From Oscillospiraceae bacterium (lineage in GTDB: Bacteria; Bacillota; Clostridia; Oscillospirales; Oscillospiraceae): a DNA stretch of 48,900 bases. Positions 1 through 6,737 of the stretch are shown here, piece after piece. How positions within the stretch are numbered: the stretch's first letter is position 1; each line of letters opens with the position of its first letter. The position numbers and the translations under genes were made by a program. The stretch spans positions 1 through 48,900 of the forward strand of contig JAEEKA010000059.1 in the NCBI GenBank assembly GCA_016282135.1. The letters run 5' to 3'. The notes beneath the pieces are model-generated. The model was not told where the DNA came from. It ran no database searches and was given only the letters and a program-made list of their open reading frames with translations.

Positions 1-817
1 ACACGCCGTTGTCGTCCCAGCCGTGCTCGTCGTCGCCGATCAGCAGACGCTTGGGGTCGGTGGAGAGGGTGGTCTTGCCGGTGCCGGACAGGCCGAAGAA
101 GATGGCGGTGTTCTCGCCGTTCATGTCGGTGTTGGCCGAGCAGTGCATGGCGGCAATGCCCTTCAGGGGCAGGTAGTAGTTCATCATGGAGAACATGCCC
201 TTCTTCATCTCGCCGCCGTACCAGGTGTTGATGATGCACTGCTCGCGGCTGGTGACGTTGAAGGCTACCACGGTGTCGGAGCGCAGGCCCAGCTCGGCGT
301 AGTTCTCGCACTTGGCCAAGGAGGCGTTGTAGACCACAAAGTCGGGCTCAAAGTTTTTCAGCTCCTCCTCGGTGGGCTGGATGAACATGTTCTTGATGAA
401 GTGGGCCTGCCAGGCCACCTCCATAATGAAGCGGATGGCCATGCGGGTGTCCTTGTTGGCGCCGCAGAAGCAGTCCATGACGTAGAGCTTCTTGCCGCAG
501 AGCTCCTGCACGGCGATTTCCTTGACGGATTTCCAAACCTTCTCGGTCATGGGATGGTTGTCGTTCTTGTAGCCCTCGGTGGTCCACCAGACGGTGTCCT
601 TGGAGGTCTCGTCCATGACGATATACTTGTCCTTGGGGGAACGGCCGGTGAAGATACCGGTCATAACGTTGACGGCGTCCAGCTCGGTAAGCACGCCCTT
701 CTCATAGCCGGTGAGAGTGGGGTCCATCTCCGCCTCAAAGAGGTACTCATAGGAGGGGTTGTGAACGATCCCAGTGGTGCCGGTGATGCCGTATTTGGTT
801 AGATCCAACTTTTTCAT
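1..817 (-). CDS. pckA: Phosphoenolpyruvate carboxykinase (ATP), N-terminal part
   Basis: Cytosolic enzyme interconverting oxaloacetate and ATP with phosphoenolpyruvate, CO2 and ADP. Only the first 272 codons lie in the window; the gene runs off the left edge, and the family is about 530 residues. The visible part starts [10 protein letters not shown] and contains FTGRSPKDK, the substrate-binding GRSPKDK element of ATP-type PEPCKs. Near the window edge are the nucleotide-binding GLSGTGKTT loop and the following LIGDDEHGW metal-site segment. The start has GGAAAGGAAG about 8 bases upstream and a sigma-A promoter at 863-891. It sits upstream of, and points away from, the GtrA/glycosyltransferase pair. 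With the oxaloacetate decarboxylase genes at 6738-10167, the window holds two enzymes acting on oxaloacetate. Identity is very secure. Confidence 0.97.
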   Translation of the reverse strand, partial: MKKLDLTKYGITGTTGIVHNPSYEYLFEAEMDPTLTGYEKGVLTELDAVNVMTGIFTGRSPKDKYIVMDETSKDTVWWTTEGYKNDNHPMTEKVWKSVKEIAVQELCGKKLYVMDCFCGANKDTRMAIRFIMEVAWQAHFIKNMFIQPTEEELKNFEPDFVVYNASLAKCENYAELGLRSDTVVAFNVTSREQCIINTWYGGEMKKGMFSMMNYYLPLKGIAAMHCSANTDMNGENTAIFFGLSGTGKTTLSTDPKRLLIGDDEHGWDDNGV

Positions 818-862
818 AAGTTTTGACTTCCTTTCCGTTGGGTTAATGAATTCCTGTGGTTT

Positions 863-891
863 ATTATATACGCTGCAGTGGGATATTTCAA
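863..891 (-). promoter_or_regulatory. Sigma-A promoter of pckA
   Basis: On the minus strand a -35 TTGAAA (886-891) and a perfect -10 TATAAT (863-868) are separated by 17 bases. The inferred start lies about 40 bases upstream of the pckA ATG. Confidence 0.75.
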
Positions 892-995
892 CCGATTTTT
901 TCATTCTGACGTGTCTTTCTGCCAGGATGAATTTTGTCACGCGCGCAATGCAGCAATCGGACGATTATTCAGACCTTTTTTGCCTGCCGGAAAAG

Positions 996-1415
996 TCAAC
1001 TGCTGCCCAGGCGGCGCATAAAGGTGGAGCGGAAGCTGCTGCTGTTTTGAAGGTAGCGGGAGCCTACCACGAAGTTTGCTGTTCCCGCCTCGATCGGACG
1101 CAGCAGCGCGTCCAGAGACAGAATGTCGTGCTGACCATCGCCGTCAAATTGGACAGCTGCGTCATAGCCAAACTGCTGGGCCAACAAATACCCTGTCTGA
1201 ACCGCGCCGCCGATGCCGAGATTTTGAATCAGGTTCACCGTTTCAAAGCCCTCTGCACGGCAGATATCCTCGGTGCCGTCCACAGAGCCGTCGTTGATTA
1301 CCACATAGTCGACCTGATGGCGGGAATAGGAGGCGGCAAAATCTATCACCGAGTGGACCACCCGGGAGATGTTGCTTTCTTCATTGAACGCCGGAATGAT
1401 GATCAGAACTCGCAT
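996..1415 (-). CDS. Family 2 glycosyltransferase, C-terminally truncated
   Basis: A 139-residue protein with the N-terminal half of a GT-A fold of the dolichyl-phosphate-mannose synthase type. It has the nucleotide-sugar start LIIIPAFNEE, the VINDGSVDGT acidic motif, and QFDGDGQHD, the DxD-like metal site. Family members that move sugar to a polyprenyl phosphate are usually 230-330 residues and continue after an arginine-rich MRRLG segment. Here the frame stops three residues past that point (RRLGSS), and no continuation is visible in any frame of 818-995. It starts inside the last 35 bases of the GtrA gene, preceded by GGGGAGGGAG, so the two are translationally coupled. GtrA proteins are commonly paired with such a transferase to flip and use undecaprenyl-phosphate sugar. 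The missing part makes activity doubtful; it may be a decayed gene. Confidence 0.8.
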   Translation of the reverse strand: MRVLIIIPAFNEESNISRVVHSVIDFAASYSRHQVDYVVINDGSVDGTEDICRAEGFETVNLIQNLGIGGAVQTGYLLAQQFGYDAAVQFDGDGQHDILSLDALLRPIEAGTANFVVGSRYLQNSSSFRSTFMRRLGSS

Positions 1416-1854
1416 GGGCTCCCTCCCCGCTCTTTTTAAAAATATACAGCTTGCTAAACAGATAATTCAGCACCACAACCGCAAAGGAGAGTACGATTTT
1501 AGCAATCATGATGCCGTTGATTCCCAGAAGCTCCCAGCGTCCGACCCGGAGCAGATCCGTGCTGATCCAAAGCCCGGCCTCCTCCAGAAGGAAGGAAAAG
1601 ACCCGGGCCCCGAAGAAGGACGGAAGCTCCCGGCGCAGGACCTTCCAGCGCCAGCTTTTGCTCTCAAAGACGAAGAGCTTGTTGGTCACATAGGCAAAGC
1701 TGGCGGCAGCGATAAAGCAAACGACATTAATCAGCAGGGTATATTCTTCGCCAAATAGGCGGATACCGAGCCAGAAAACAACATAATTGACGATAGTTGT
1801 CAGAACACCGAAAAGCAAATAAAGGGCGGTTTCCCGATTGAGAAGTTTTTTCAT
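1381..1854 (-). CDS. GtrA-like membrane protein
   Basis: Small integral membrane protein (157 residues) of the GtrA family, proposed to flip undecaprenyl-phosphate-linked sugars across the membrane for decoration of surface glycopolymers. Four hydrophobic segments are visible, beginning with YLLFGVLTTIVNYVVFW, then INVVCFIAAASFAYVTN, a third around the LGINGIMIAKIV region and a last ending in NYLFSKLYIFKK. The N-K-L-x-V-F motif after the second helix is typical of the family. The start MKKLLNRET was chosen over an upstream in-frame ATG because GGAGATGG lies about 9 bases before it. It is the first gene of a two-gene operon with the truncated glycosyltransferase, overlapping it by 35 bases, and has a consensus promoter at 1933-1961. 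Confidence 0.88.
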   Translation of the reverse strand: MKKLLNRETALYLLFGVLTTIVNYVVFWLGIRLFGEEYTLLINVVCFIAAASFAYVTNKLFVFESKSWRWKVLRRELPSFFGARVFSFLLEEAGLWISTDLLRVGRWELLGINGIMIAKIVLSFAVVVLNYLFSKLYIFKKSGEGAHASSDHHSGVQ

Positions 1855-1932
1855 AAGGGTTCCATCTCCAGCGGCTCGGCCAGAAACCGGCCAAAAGCGC
1901 ACAACGATAAAGTATTGCTCAAAATCAGTTGG

Positions 1933-1961
1933 ATTATATCACAGCTTGATTTCGCGGTCAA
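1933..1961 (-). promoter_or_regulatory. Sigma-A promoter of the gtrA-glycosyltransferase operon
   Basis: Minus-strand -35 TTGACC (1956-1961), 17-base spacer, and -10 TATAAT (1933-1938), about 80 bases upstream of the GtrA start. Confidence 0.75.
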
Positions 1962-2199
1962 GGAAATTTGCCGAAAAGACTCCGCCGGAAAGTGTTTTCC
2001 CAATATTGCGTTGGCGTGAGTTTCAAAGTGAGGACCCAGGGAATCTGTGGTTCAGGGCTCAGAGTTCAGGGTTCAGCGTTCTGTAGCGGCGCACAGCTCT
2101 GCATAAGCTCCGGCAGCTCAATATGCTCTGCTACGGCTTGCATATTTGGGCCGTCACATAACCGGTGCGCCACAGCTCAAAAATCAAGGTCCAGAGTGC

Positions 2200-2225
2200 G
2201 TAGGGACGGTACTTTGCCGTCCGCG
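2200..2225. repeat. 26-base palindromic dispersed repeat, copy 1
   Basis: Built as GTAGGGAC, a variable core, then GTCCGCG. The arms GGACGG and CCGTCC can pair around a 7-base loop. An element of identical length and identical ends lies at 19515-19540 with a different but compensating core, so the pairing is kept although the sequence changes. Confidence 0.65.
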
Positions 2226-2275
2226 TTCCCCATACGGACGCACGCATCTGTAGCGTCGGCTATTTGCCGGCCCAA

Positions 2276-2324
2276 AGCCTTCCCCTTGAGGGGAAGGTGG
2301 CGCAAAGCGCCGGATGAGGTGGTG
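2276..2324. repeat. Double-hairpin intergenic repeat
   Basis: Arms CCTTCCCC (2278-2285) and GGGGAAGG (2290-2297) form a perfect 8-bp stem with a TTGA loop. A second stem GGCGC/GCGCC (2299-2311) and the tail CGGATGAGGTG follow. From memory this resembles an abundant intergenic repeat in gut Clostridia; only one copy is present here, so dispersal is not shown by this window. Confidence 0.55.
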
Positions 2325-2554
2325 CCCCGACAATGGACTGCTTTCCATCCTGCAACCTGTTCTGCCTCCGGCGGCCCCTTTCTTGCCCCGGCAAGAAAGG
2401 GAAAAATGAACCGGCCGGGACACAAGAACGACTCTTTTTCACGAGAACCTGAACAGCGAAAAAAGCGCGTGCGAGAATTGAATGCTGTGCATGTCCGCGC
2501 AATCATTATGCGGTGTTTGTTCAATTTTTATAAAAAATAAGGCTTGCTATTTTT

Positions 2555-2563
2555 TGATATAAT
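2555..2563 (+). promoter_or_regulatory. Extended -10 promoter of the bacteriocin gene
   Basis: TGATATAAT is an extended -10 (TGnTATAAT) with no good -35 box 17 bases upstream. It lies about 50 bases before the prepeptide start. A second match, TTGACT-17-TAAAAT at about 2569-2597, would place the RNA start inside the ribosome site and is less likely. Confidence 0.5.
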
Positions 2564-2614
2564 TACGCTTGACTGTGCAACGCACAGAATATAAAATTGA
2601 AGGAGAATTGTTCG

Positions 2615-2935
2615 ATGAAAGTAAAGAAAAAAGTAGCAGCCCTTTGTCTCGCAGCTGTCGTGGCAACCTCAGTCGGCGCCAGCGCCGGAGGTGTATATGG
2701 CCATTGGCAAACCAGAACCCCCAATAGCGCTGAAGGTGGAGCTGCCGCATGGAGTCACGGGCTTAAGGATGAGAAGAAGACTGTTTACTCCTATTATCGA
2801 TCGGCTTGGAGCGAAATGTCTGCCGCCATGGTGTTTTACAACGTGAGTGGTGTGAGGGTAGATTCGAATATCAATGCGCGGGCAGAAGCAATATACAATT
2901 CAGAAAGTAAACTCTCCTCTCACGAAGAATTTTGA
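2615..2935 (+). CDS. Lactococcin-972-type bacteriocin prepeptide
   Basis: A 106-residue secreted peptide. The start MKVKKKVAAL follows AAGGAGAA at a normal distance; an upstream in-frame TTG at 2597 is less favoured. The first 24 residues form a Sec signal peptide (KVKKK, then hydrophobic ALCLAAVVATSVG, cleavage after ASA). The mature part is about 82 residues. Its layout matches the lactococcin 972 family: GGVYGHW near the mature N-terminus, then YSYYRSAWSEMSAAMVFYN, comparable with the tyrosine/serine/histidine-rich core of that family, and a charged alanine-rich C-terminal part. Lactococcin 972 blocks septum formation by binding lipid II. The call rests largely on context: a large 7-TM-type protein and an ABC ATPase follow, as in lactococcin-972 clusters. 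Sequence divergence makes activity uncertain. Confidence 0.72.
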   Translation: MKVKKKVAALCLAAVVATSVGASAGGVYGHWQTRTPNSAEGGAAAWSHGLKDEKKTVYSYYRSAWSEMSAAMVFYNVSGVRVDSNINARAEAIYNSESKLSSHEEF

Positions 2936-3104
2936 ATGCCCGAATATGAGGGGTAATGGACGACACAAGTGCTGTGAAGAAGCAGAATTAACCTGGTCAC
3001 CCCCTTGCGCATGGCTGTACCGGTAGAACGAGATCGGTGATTCTCAATTCTTCCGCAGCGAGTTAACACGCCGTGTGCTTCACCGCATTACCCTAACTTC
3101 AGCG

Positions 3105-3137
3105 CACCGGTGGGGCAAAGGCCTTGCCCTGCCGGTG
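3105..3137 (+). terminator. Hairpin between bacteriocin and immunity genes
   Basis: CACCGG (3105-3110) pairs with CCGGTG (3132-3137) and GGGCAA (3113-3118) with TTGCCC (3124-3129), with G-U pairs between and a 5-base loop. Only TTT follows, so it may be an attenuator that lowers expression of the downstream genes or an RNA-protecting stem rather than a full terminator. The rest of 2936-3170 shows no gene. Confidence 0.5.
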
Positions 3138-3170
3138 TTTCCCGCTTACACTGTCAATTGAGGGATTACT

Positions 3171-5246
3171 ATGAGTAAGAAAATCATTATGCTGGGATTA
3201 TATGGAATTCTACTGGTTCTGCTTTTGTTTACCGAGACAATGCAATTTGCTGCATATCAGAGGGACACGATCTATAAAGACAAGTCGTTCGTATTTGCCA
3301 AGTGGCCTCAGGTCGGTGATCGAGACGAGGTGATCGATACGCTCTATACAGTTTCCGAGGAGATCTCTGCCGACTTGGCGCTCATGGTCATCGCTGAGGA
3401 TGGCAATATCGACTTTTATCGCACCGAGCGCGACCCTTCCTTTATCCAATTGAAGGGACTTGATCCCAGCCGGAGCTACGCTACGGACCCCCAGGCTGGA
3501 GAGGAACAGCTCCGGGGATTTTTCTTCGTGTTTCAGGATCGCTTCAGGATTGCCCCCCTTCGGAACCTCAAGGGCAGCGACACGGAACGGCTTACAACTC
3601 GACTGCTGGTGAACAGCGAGAATGCCGAAGCGCTGGAAAGCGCCCTGACGCAGCATGGTGCAGAGCTGTTCATGGGAAGTACGCGTTTCGGCCCGTCGGA
3701 AAACGAAACGCTTTCCTTCCTCCTGCCGACACTCGCTTTCTTTCTTCTCGTTTCGGTCGTGTTCTATTCCTTCTCCCGGGTCAAGGATATGATTGTAAAA
3801 AAAACAATGGGCTATGGGGACTGGGACATTGTTCTTTCAGAGCTAAAACCCCTGGGCGCTTCTGTGCTGCTGATCACCGGCGGGCTGCTGCTGCTTGCCG
3901 CGCTCCTGTTTTCCGCCTTGGCGGGTGTTTCCTCTACCCTGCTTTTCTTTCAAAAAAGCGCCTCCGCTTTTTACCTGTTGTTTGCCCTGAGCTTGCTCGC
4001 GCTTGCCGTCTGCATTCGGATCGTCAGCGGGCAGTGCAGCGTCAGCCACAGCAAGGGCAAGCGCTTGGATCGACAGCTCTATGCTGTAACCGTGGCCTGC
4101 AGAACCCTGGTGATCCTGGTTCTTGCGGGAAATCTGACAGAGTTATATTCTACCATTCATGAGGTTCGATTTTTGGCCGAGCAAACAGAGGCTGCAGCGG
4201 CGCTGTCAGAGGGCTATGCCAGAATGACCACGAATATCAATCTTATGGGTTCCTCGTATCCTTCTCTGTACGAGTTTTACCAGAAAATGCATGACGACCA
4301 CAATCTGATCATAGCAGATTTCATGGATATAACTTATGCCGAGTTTAACGCGGAAATATACGGGGAACCGGCAGCGGAGTACCGCATTGATATCAATGAC
4401 AATTACCTGGATGCCTTTGACACCATCTGCGACACCGACGGTGCGCTAATCCACTCGGATCGATTGGCTGCAGGAAAAACGAATTACCTGGTTCCCTCCG
4501 ACTATGACGTTGCGCCCATGCTGGAGCGGTTCGCGCGATTCCACCATTCCGCCGAGGAATATCACTTTATTCGCTATGATGCAGCAAAAAGCAAGTTTTT
4601 TTCCTTCTCCAACCGAATAGAGGAAGGCTTTGCCGTCAGTGGTGAGATTCCGATCGTTGCGTGGGTTGCTGACCCGGATAACCTTGCTCCGAAGACCGAT
4701 GATCCGGCGGAGCTTCAAGACGCAGCTTTGGCGTTGGCCTCTTTTATCTGCGACGGAGTATTCGCCTACGACAGCAGCTCGGAATTGAGTCCCCGGGAAC
4801 AGATCCTGCCCATTCTCCGGGAGACCCGGTTGGAGCAAACCATTCTGGAAACCCCCACCATCCGGCAAGAATTTATGGCTGATGTAAAGATTTACAGCGA
4901 TACAATGATCGAGCAGTTTGCCGAATGCGCCGTGCTTGTGATGGCCCTTGTTGTGTTAGCAATCTATGCGGCAGAGCTGTACTACAAAATCTACGCCAAG
5001 GACATTGCCGCGAAGGCCCTGGCGGGATACTCCTTCTTAGACCTGTTCTCCCTCCGCATGGTGCTCAAGCTGGCGCTCCTGCCGGTCATGCTCCTTATGC
5101 CGGAGATCTATACACGGTACATCACTGTGCTTCATCCCAGTGTATTGGCTTCCATTCTCTGCCTGACTGTGGAATTGGGATTGTTTACCCTGTGTATGAA
5201 AAAGAATATGCGGCACAAGATCGCCGCTGTGATGAAGGGCGAATAG
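3171..5246 (+). CDS. Bacteriocin-associated integral membrane protein (lactococcin 972 immunity type)
   Basis: A 691-residue membrane protein. One N-terminal helix (residues 5-21) is followed by a roughly 160-residue extracytoplasmic domain, helices near 182-201, 229-251, 265-285 and 306-320, a second large outside domain (about 330-575), and three C-terminal helices near 580-600, 632-650 and 660-680. The VKKTMGYGDWDI segment after the second helix resembles the cytoplasmic coupling region of FtsX/MacB-type permeases, where family members have KK-x-x-GYS. Size, topology and position between the prepeptide and an ABC ATPase match the bacteriocin-associated integral membrane family (DUF1430) of lactococcin 972 clusters, thought to give immunity or export. 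Start ATG with GAGGG upstream. It is complete and shows no frameshift. Confidence 0.82.
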   Translation: MSKKIIMLGLYGILLVLLLFTETMQFAAYQRDTIYKDKSFVFAKWPQVGDRDEVIDTLYTVSEEISADLALMVIAEDGNIDFYRTERDPSFIQLKGLDPSRSYATDPQAGEEQLRGFFFVFQDRFRIAPLRNLKGSDTERLTTRLLVNSENAEALESALTQHGAELFMGSTRFGPSENETLSFLLPTLAFFLLVSVVFYSFSRVKDMIVKKTMGYGDWDIVLSELKPLGASVLLITGGLLLLAALLFSALAGVSSTLLFFQKSASAFYLLFALSLLALAVCIRIVSGQCSVSHSKGKRLDRQLYAVTVACRTLVILVLAGNLTELYSTIHEVRFLAEQTEAAAALSEGYARMTTNINLMGSSYPSLYEFYQKMHDDHNLIIADFMDITYAEFNAEIYGEPAAEYRIDINDNYLDAFDTICDTDGALIHSDRLAAGKTNYLVPSDYDVAPMLERFARFHHSAEEYHFIRYDAAKSKFFSFSNRIEEGFAVSGEIPIVAWVADPDNLAPKTDDPAELQDAALALASFICDGVFAYDSSSELSPREQILPILRETRLEQTILETPTIRQEFMADVKIYSDTMIEQFAECAVLVMALVVLAIYAAELYYKIYAKDIAAKALAGYSFLDLFSLRMVLKLALLPVMLLMPEIYTRYITVLHPSVLASILCLTVELGLFTLCMKKNMRHKIAAVMKGE

Positions 5247-5306
5247 GTCCGGGATGCTTCCGTGAAGAAGCTATATTTCAGAACAAATGAGAGGAGCGGT
5301 CACAAA

Positions 5307-5939
5307 ATGGACGCGATCATTACGTAAAAAAAGGTCTGCAAAAGCTTCGGCTCGCATGAGATATTCCACGACTTTGACCTGGAGGTTGAGCAGGGAGATT
5401 TCGTCTGCATCACCGGTGAGAGCGGCAAGGGCAAAACCACCCTGCTGAACATCATCGGCATGCTGGAGCAGCCGGATTCCGGCACCGTCGTCATCAACGG
5501 AGTGGAAAATCCAAAGCTGAACAAGCCCGCCGGGCGGAAGCTGCTGAAAAATGACATTTTCTACGTATTCCAGAACTACGGTCTGGTAGAGGACCAGACG
5601 GTGAAATACAATCTGAAAATCGCGGGCTACTTCACCAAGAAAACAAAAGACAGCGATTTGAAGGCCGCCCTGGCCAAGGTGGGTCTGGGACCCGAATTTC
5701 TGAAAAGCAAGATCTACACCCTCAGCGGCGGTGAGCAGCAGCGCTGCGCCCTGGCCAGGATGTACCTCAAGGATCACAGCATCATCCTGGCGGACGAGCC
5801 CACCGGCAGCCTGGACGATGCAAACCGGGAGAAGATCATGGAGATTCTGAAGCACATGAACGAGGCAGGGAAAACCGTGGTGGTGGTGACCCACGACCCG
5901 GAGGTGACAAAATGCGCAAAACGGGTCGTACAGCTGTAA
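5307..5939 (+). pseudogene. ABC transporter ATPase of the bacteriocin cluster, in-frame stop at codon 7
   Basis: The ATG at 5307, 10 bases after AGAGGAG, opens MDAIIT and then meets TAA (5325-5327), the first bases of a TA7 run. The same frame continues without interruption as a complete ATPase: KKVCKSFG start, Walker A GESGKGKTT (residues 37-45), Q-loop VFQNYG, signature LSGGEQQR (139-146), Walker B ILADEP (160-165) and switch histidine VVTHD (196). No ATG, GTG or TTG lies between the stop and Walker A, and the next ATG (5460) would lose the ATP site. It is a MacB/LolD-like subunit expected to partner the membrane protein at 3171-5246. Either a nonsense mutation has silenced it or one base is a sequencing error. 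It overlaps the signal peptidase gene by 28 bases. Confidence 0.8.
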
Positions 5940-6373
5940 AGAAGAAGGACCTGCTGATCAGCGCCCTGATTATTTTGGCAACTGCGCTGTTTCTCTGGAA
6001 TTTCCTTCTTGTCCGGGTCAACGGAGAGTCTATGGCCCCCACGCTGTCAGACGGGCAGATCGTGCTGGCGTCCACCCACGTTACGGAGCTGCGGAAGGAC
6101 GATATTGTTGTCTTTCAACAGGAAGGCCAACGCTGCGTGAAGCGAATCGTCGCCGCGAGCGGGGACAGCGTTCTGTTGAAAGACGGGGTAATCTATGTGA
6201 ATGAGACCTTTCTGCCGCATTATGAGTATCAGGGCGAGGAAAAAGCCTATACGCTGAAAGATGGGGAATTCTTCGTGCTCGGCGACAATACAGGGAACAG
6301 CCTCGACAGCCGAACGTACGGCCCAATAAAACAGGAGCAGATTCAATTTAAATACCTGCTGGCCCTGTTTTGA
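5912..6373 (+). CDS. lepB: Signal peptidase I
   Basis: Membrane-anchored serine protease (153 residues, the short Gram-positive form) that removes Sec signal peptides. One hydrophobic anchor spans residues 14-34. Box B NGESMAPTL carries the nucleophile Ser40, box D RCVKRIVA carries the general base Lys77, and box E GDNTGNSLDSR is present, so the catalytic dyad is complete. The start ATG lies inside the 3' end of the ABC ATPase gene and has GGAGGTG just upstream, so it is coupled to that gene. Its place at the end of a bacteriocin operon suggests it processes the prepeptide, whose ASA cleavage site suits this enzyme. It could equally be a housekeeping copy that happens to lie here. Confidence 0.92.
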   Translation: MRKTGRTAVKKKDLLISALIILATALFLWNFLLVRVNGESMAPTLSDGQIVLASTHVTELRKDDIVVFQQEGQRCVKRIVAASGDSVLLKDGVIYVNETFLPHYEYQGEEKAYTLKDGEFFVLGDNTGNSLDSRTYGPIKQEQIQFKYLLALF

Positions 6374-6416
6374 GCCGCCGCCGGCGGGACGGCTGAAACC
6401 CGGGAACGACGATCAT

Positions 6417-6457
6417 GTAAATCACCCTGCCGACGCTGCGTCGGCAAGGTGATTTAC
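6417..6457 (+). terminator. Long hairpin after the bacteriocin cluster
   Basis: GTAAATCACC (6417-6426) pairs perfectly with GGTGATTTAC (6448-6457), and GCCGACGC (6429-6436) with GCGTCGGC (6438-6445). Only one mismatch interrupts the stem. There is no strong T run after it, so it may be a folded 3' end or a repeat rather than a classic intrinsic terminator. No gene is seen in 6458-6650. Confidence 0.55.
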
Positions 6458-6650
6458 GTTCTGACGCATTGCGGCGCAGCCGGATTCTGAACGGCCTATG
6501 ACGCCGAGACAAGGGACGCGGGAGAGGAAGCGGCGCAGGGCATGAGCCGTCCAAGCCGGGATTGTGCAGGAAGCTGGTCTTTGCGGCATTTTCTCTGAAA
6601 AAAACCGTCATTTTTTCCCTGAATTACTAGTAGATATTTGAAAACAGTTG

Positions 6651-6659
6651 TGTTATAAT
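6651..6659 (+). promoter_or_regulatory. Extended -10 promoter of the oxaloacetate decarboxylase operon
   Basis: TGTTATAAT is a full extended -10, with an AT-rich stretch but no clear -35 upstream. It gives a leader of about 70 bases before oadA. Confidence 0.6.
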
Positions 6660-6737
6660 GATACGCAGGGAAATTTGGAGACGCGGCGGATCATCTCTCC
6701 GCCCGACCTTCCTAAAATATATCCGGAGGTAACTTCA

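Larger units (their letters stand above)
1962..2554. other. Non-coding interval with repeat elements
   Basis: About 590 bases between the gtrA promoter and the bacteriocin promoter. Open frames here lack start contexts and protein-like composition. The stretch contains near-repeats of GGTTCAG/GTTCAGG around 2050-2085, a 26-base palindromic repeat at 2200-2225, and a double-hairpin element at 2276-2324. It looks like a landing zone of dispersed intergenic repeats rather than a gene. Confidence 0.6.

Noticed and set aside
2569-2597. TTGACT-17-TAAAAT as the bacteriocin promoter.
   Set aside because: Its start would fall within the ribosome site of the prepeptide gene; the extended -10 at 2555-2563 gives a normal leader.
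2936-3170. A second small peptide gene between the prepeptide and the membrane protein.
   Set aside because: The only frames are under about 25 codons, without ribosome sites or signal peptides.
5287-5340. Programmed -1 frameshift on the A7 run as a way to make the ABC ATPase.
   Set aside because: The zero-frame codons do not give a good slippery heptamer (the first would re-pair on TAA), no downstream stimulator is obvious, and the native-looking ATG at 5307 already lies in the ATPase frame. A nonsense mutation or read error is simpler.
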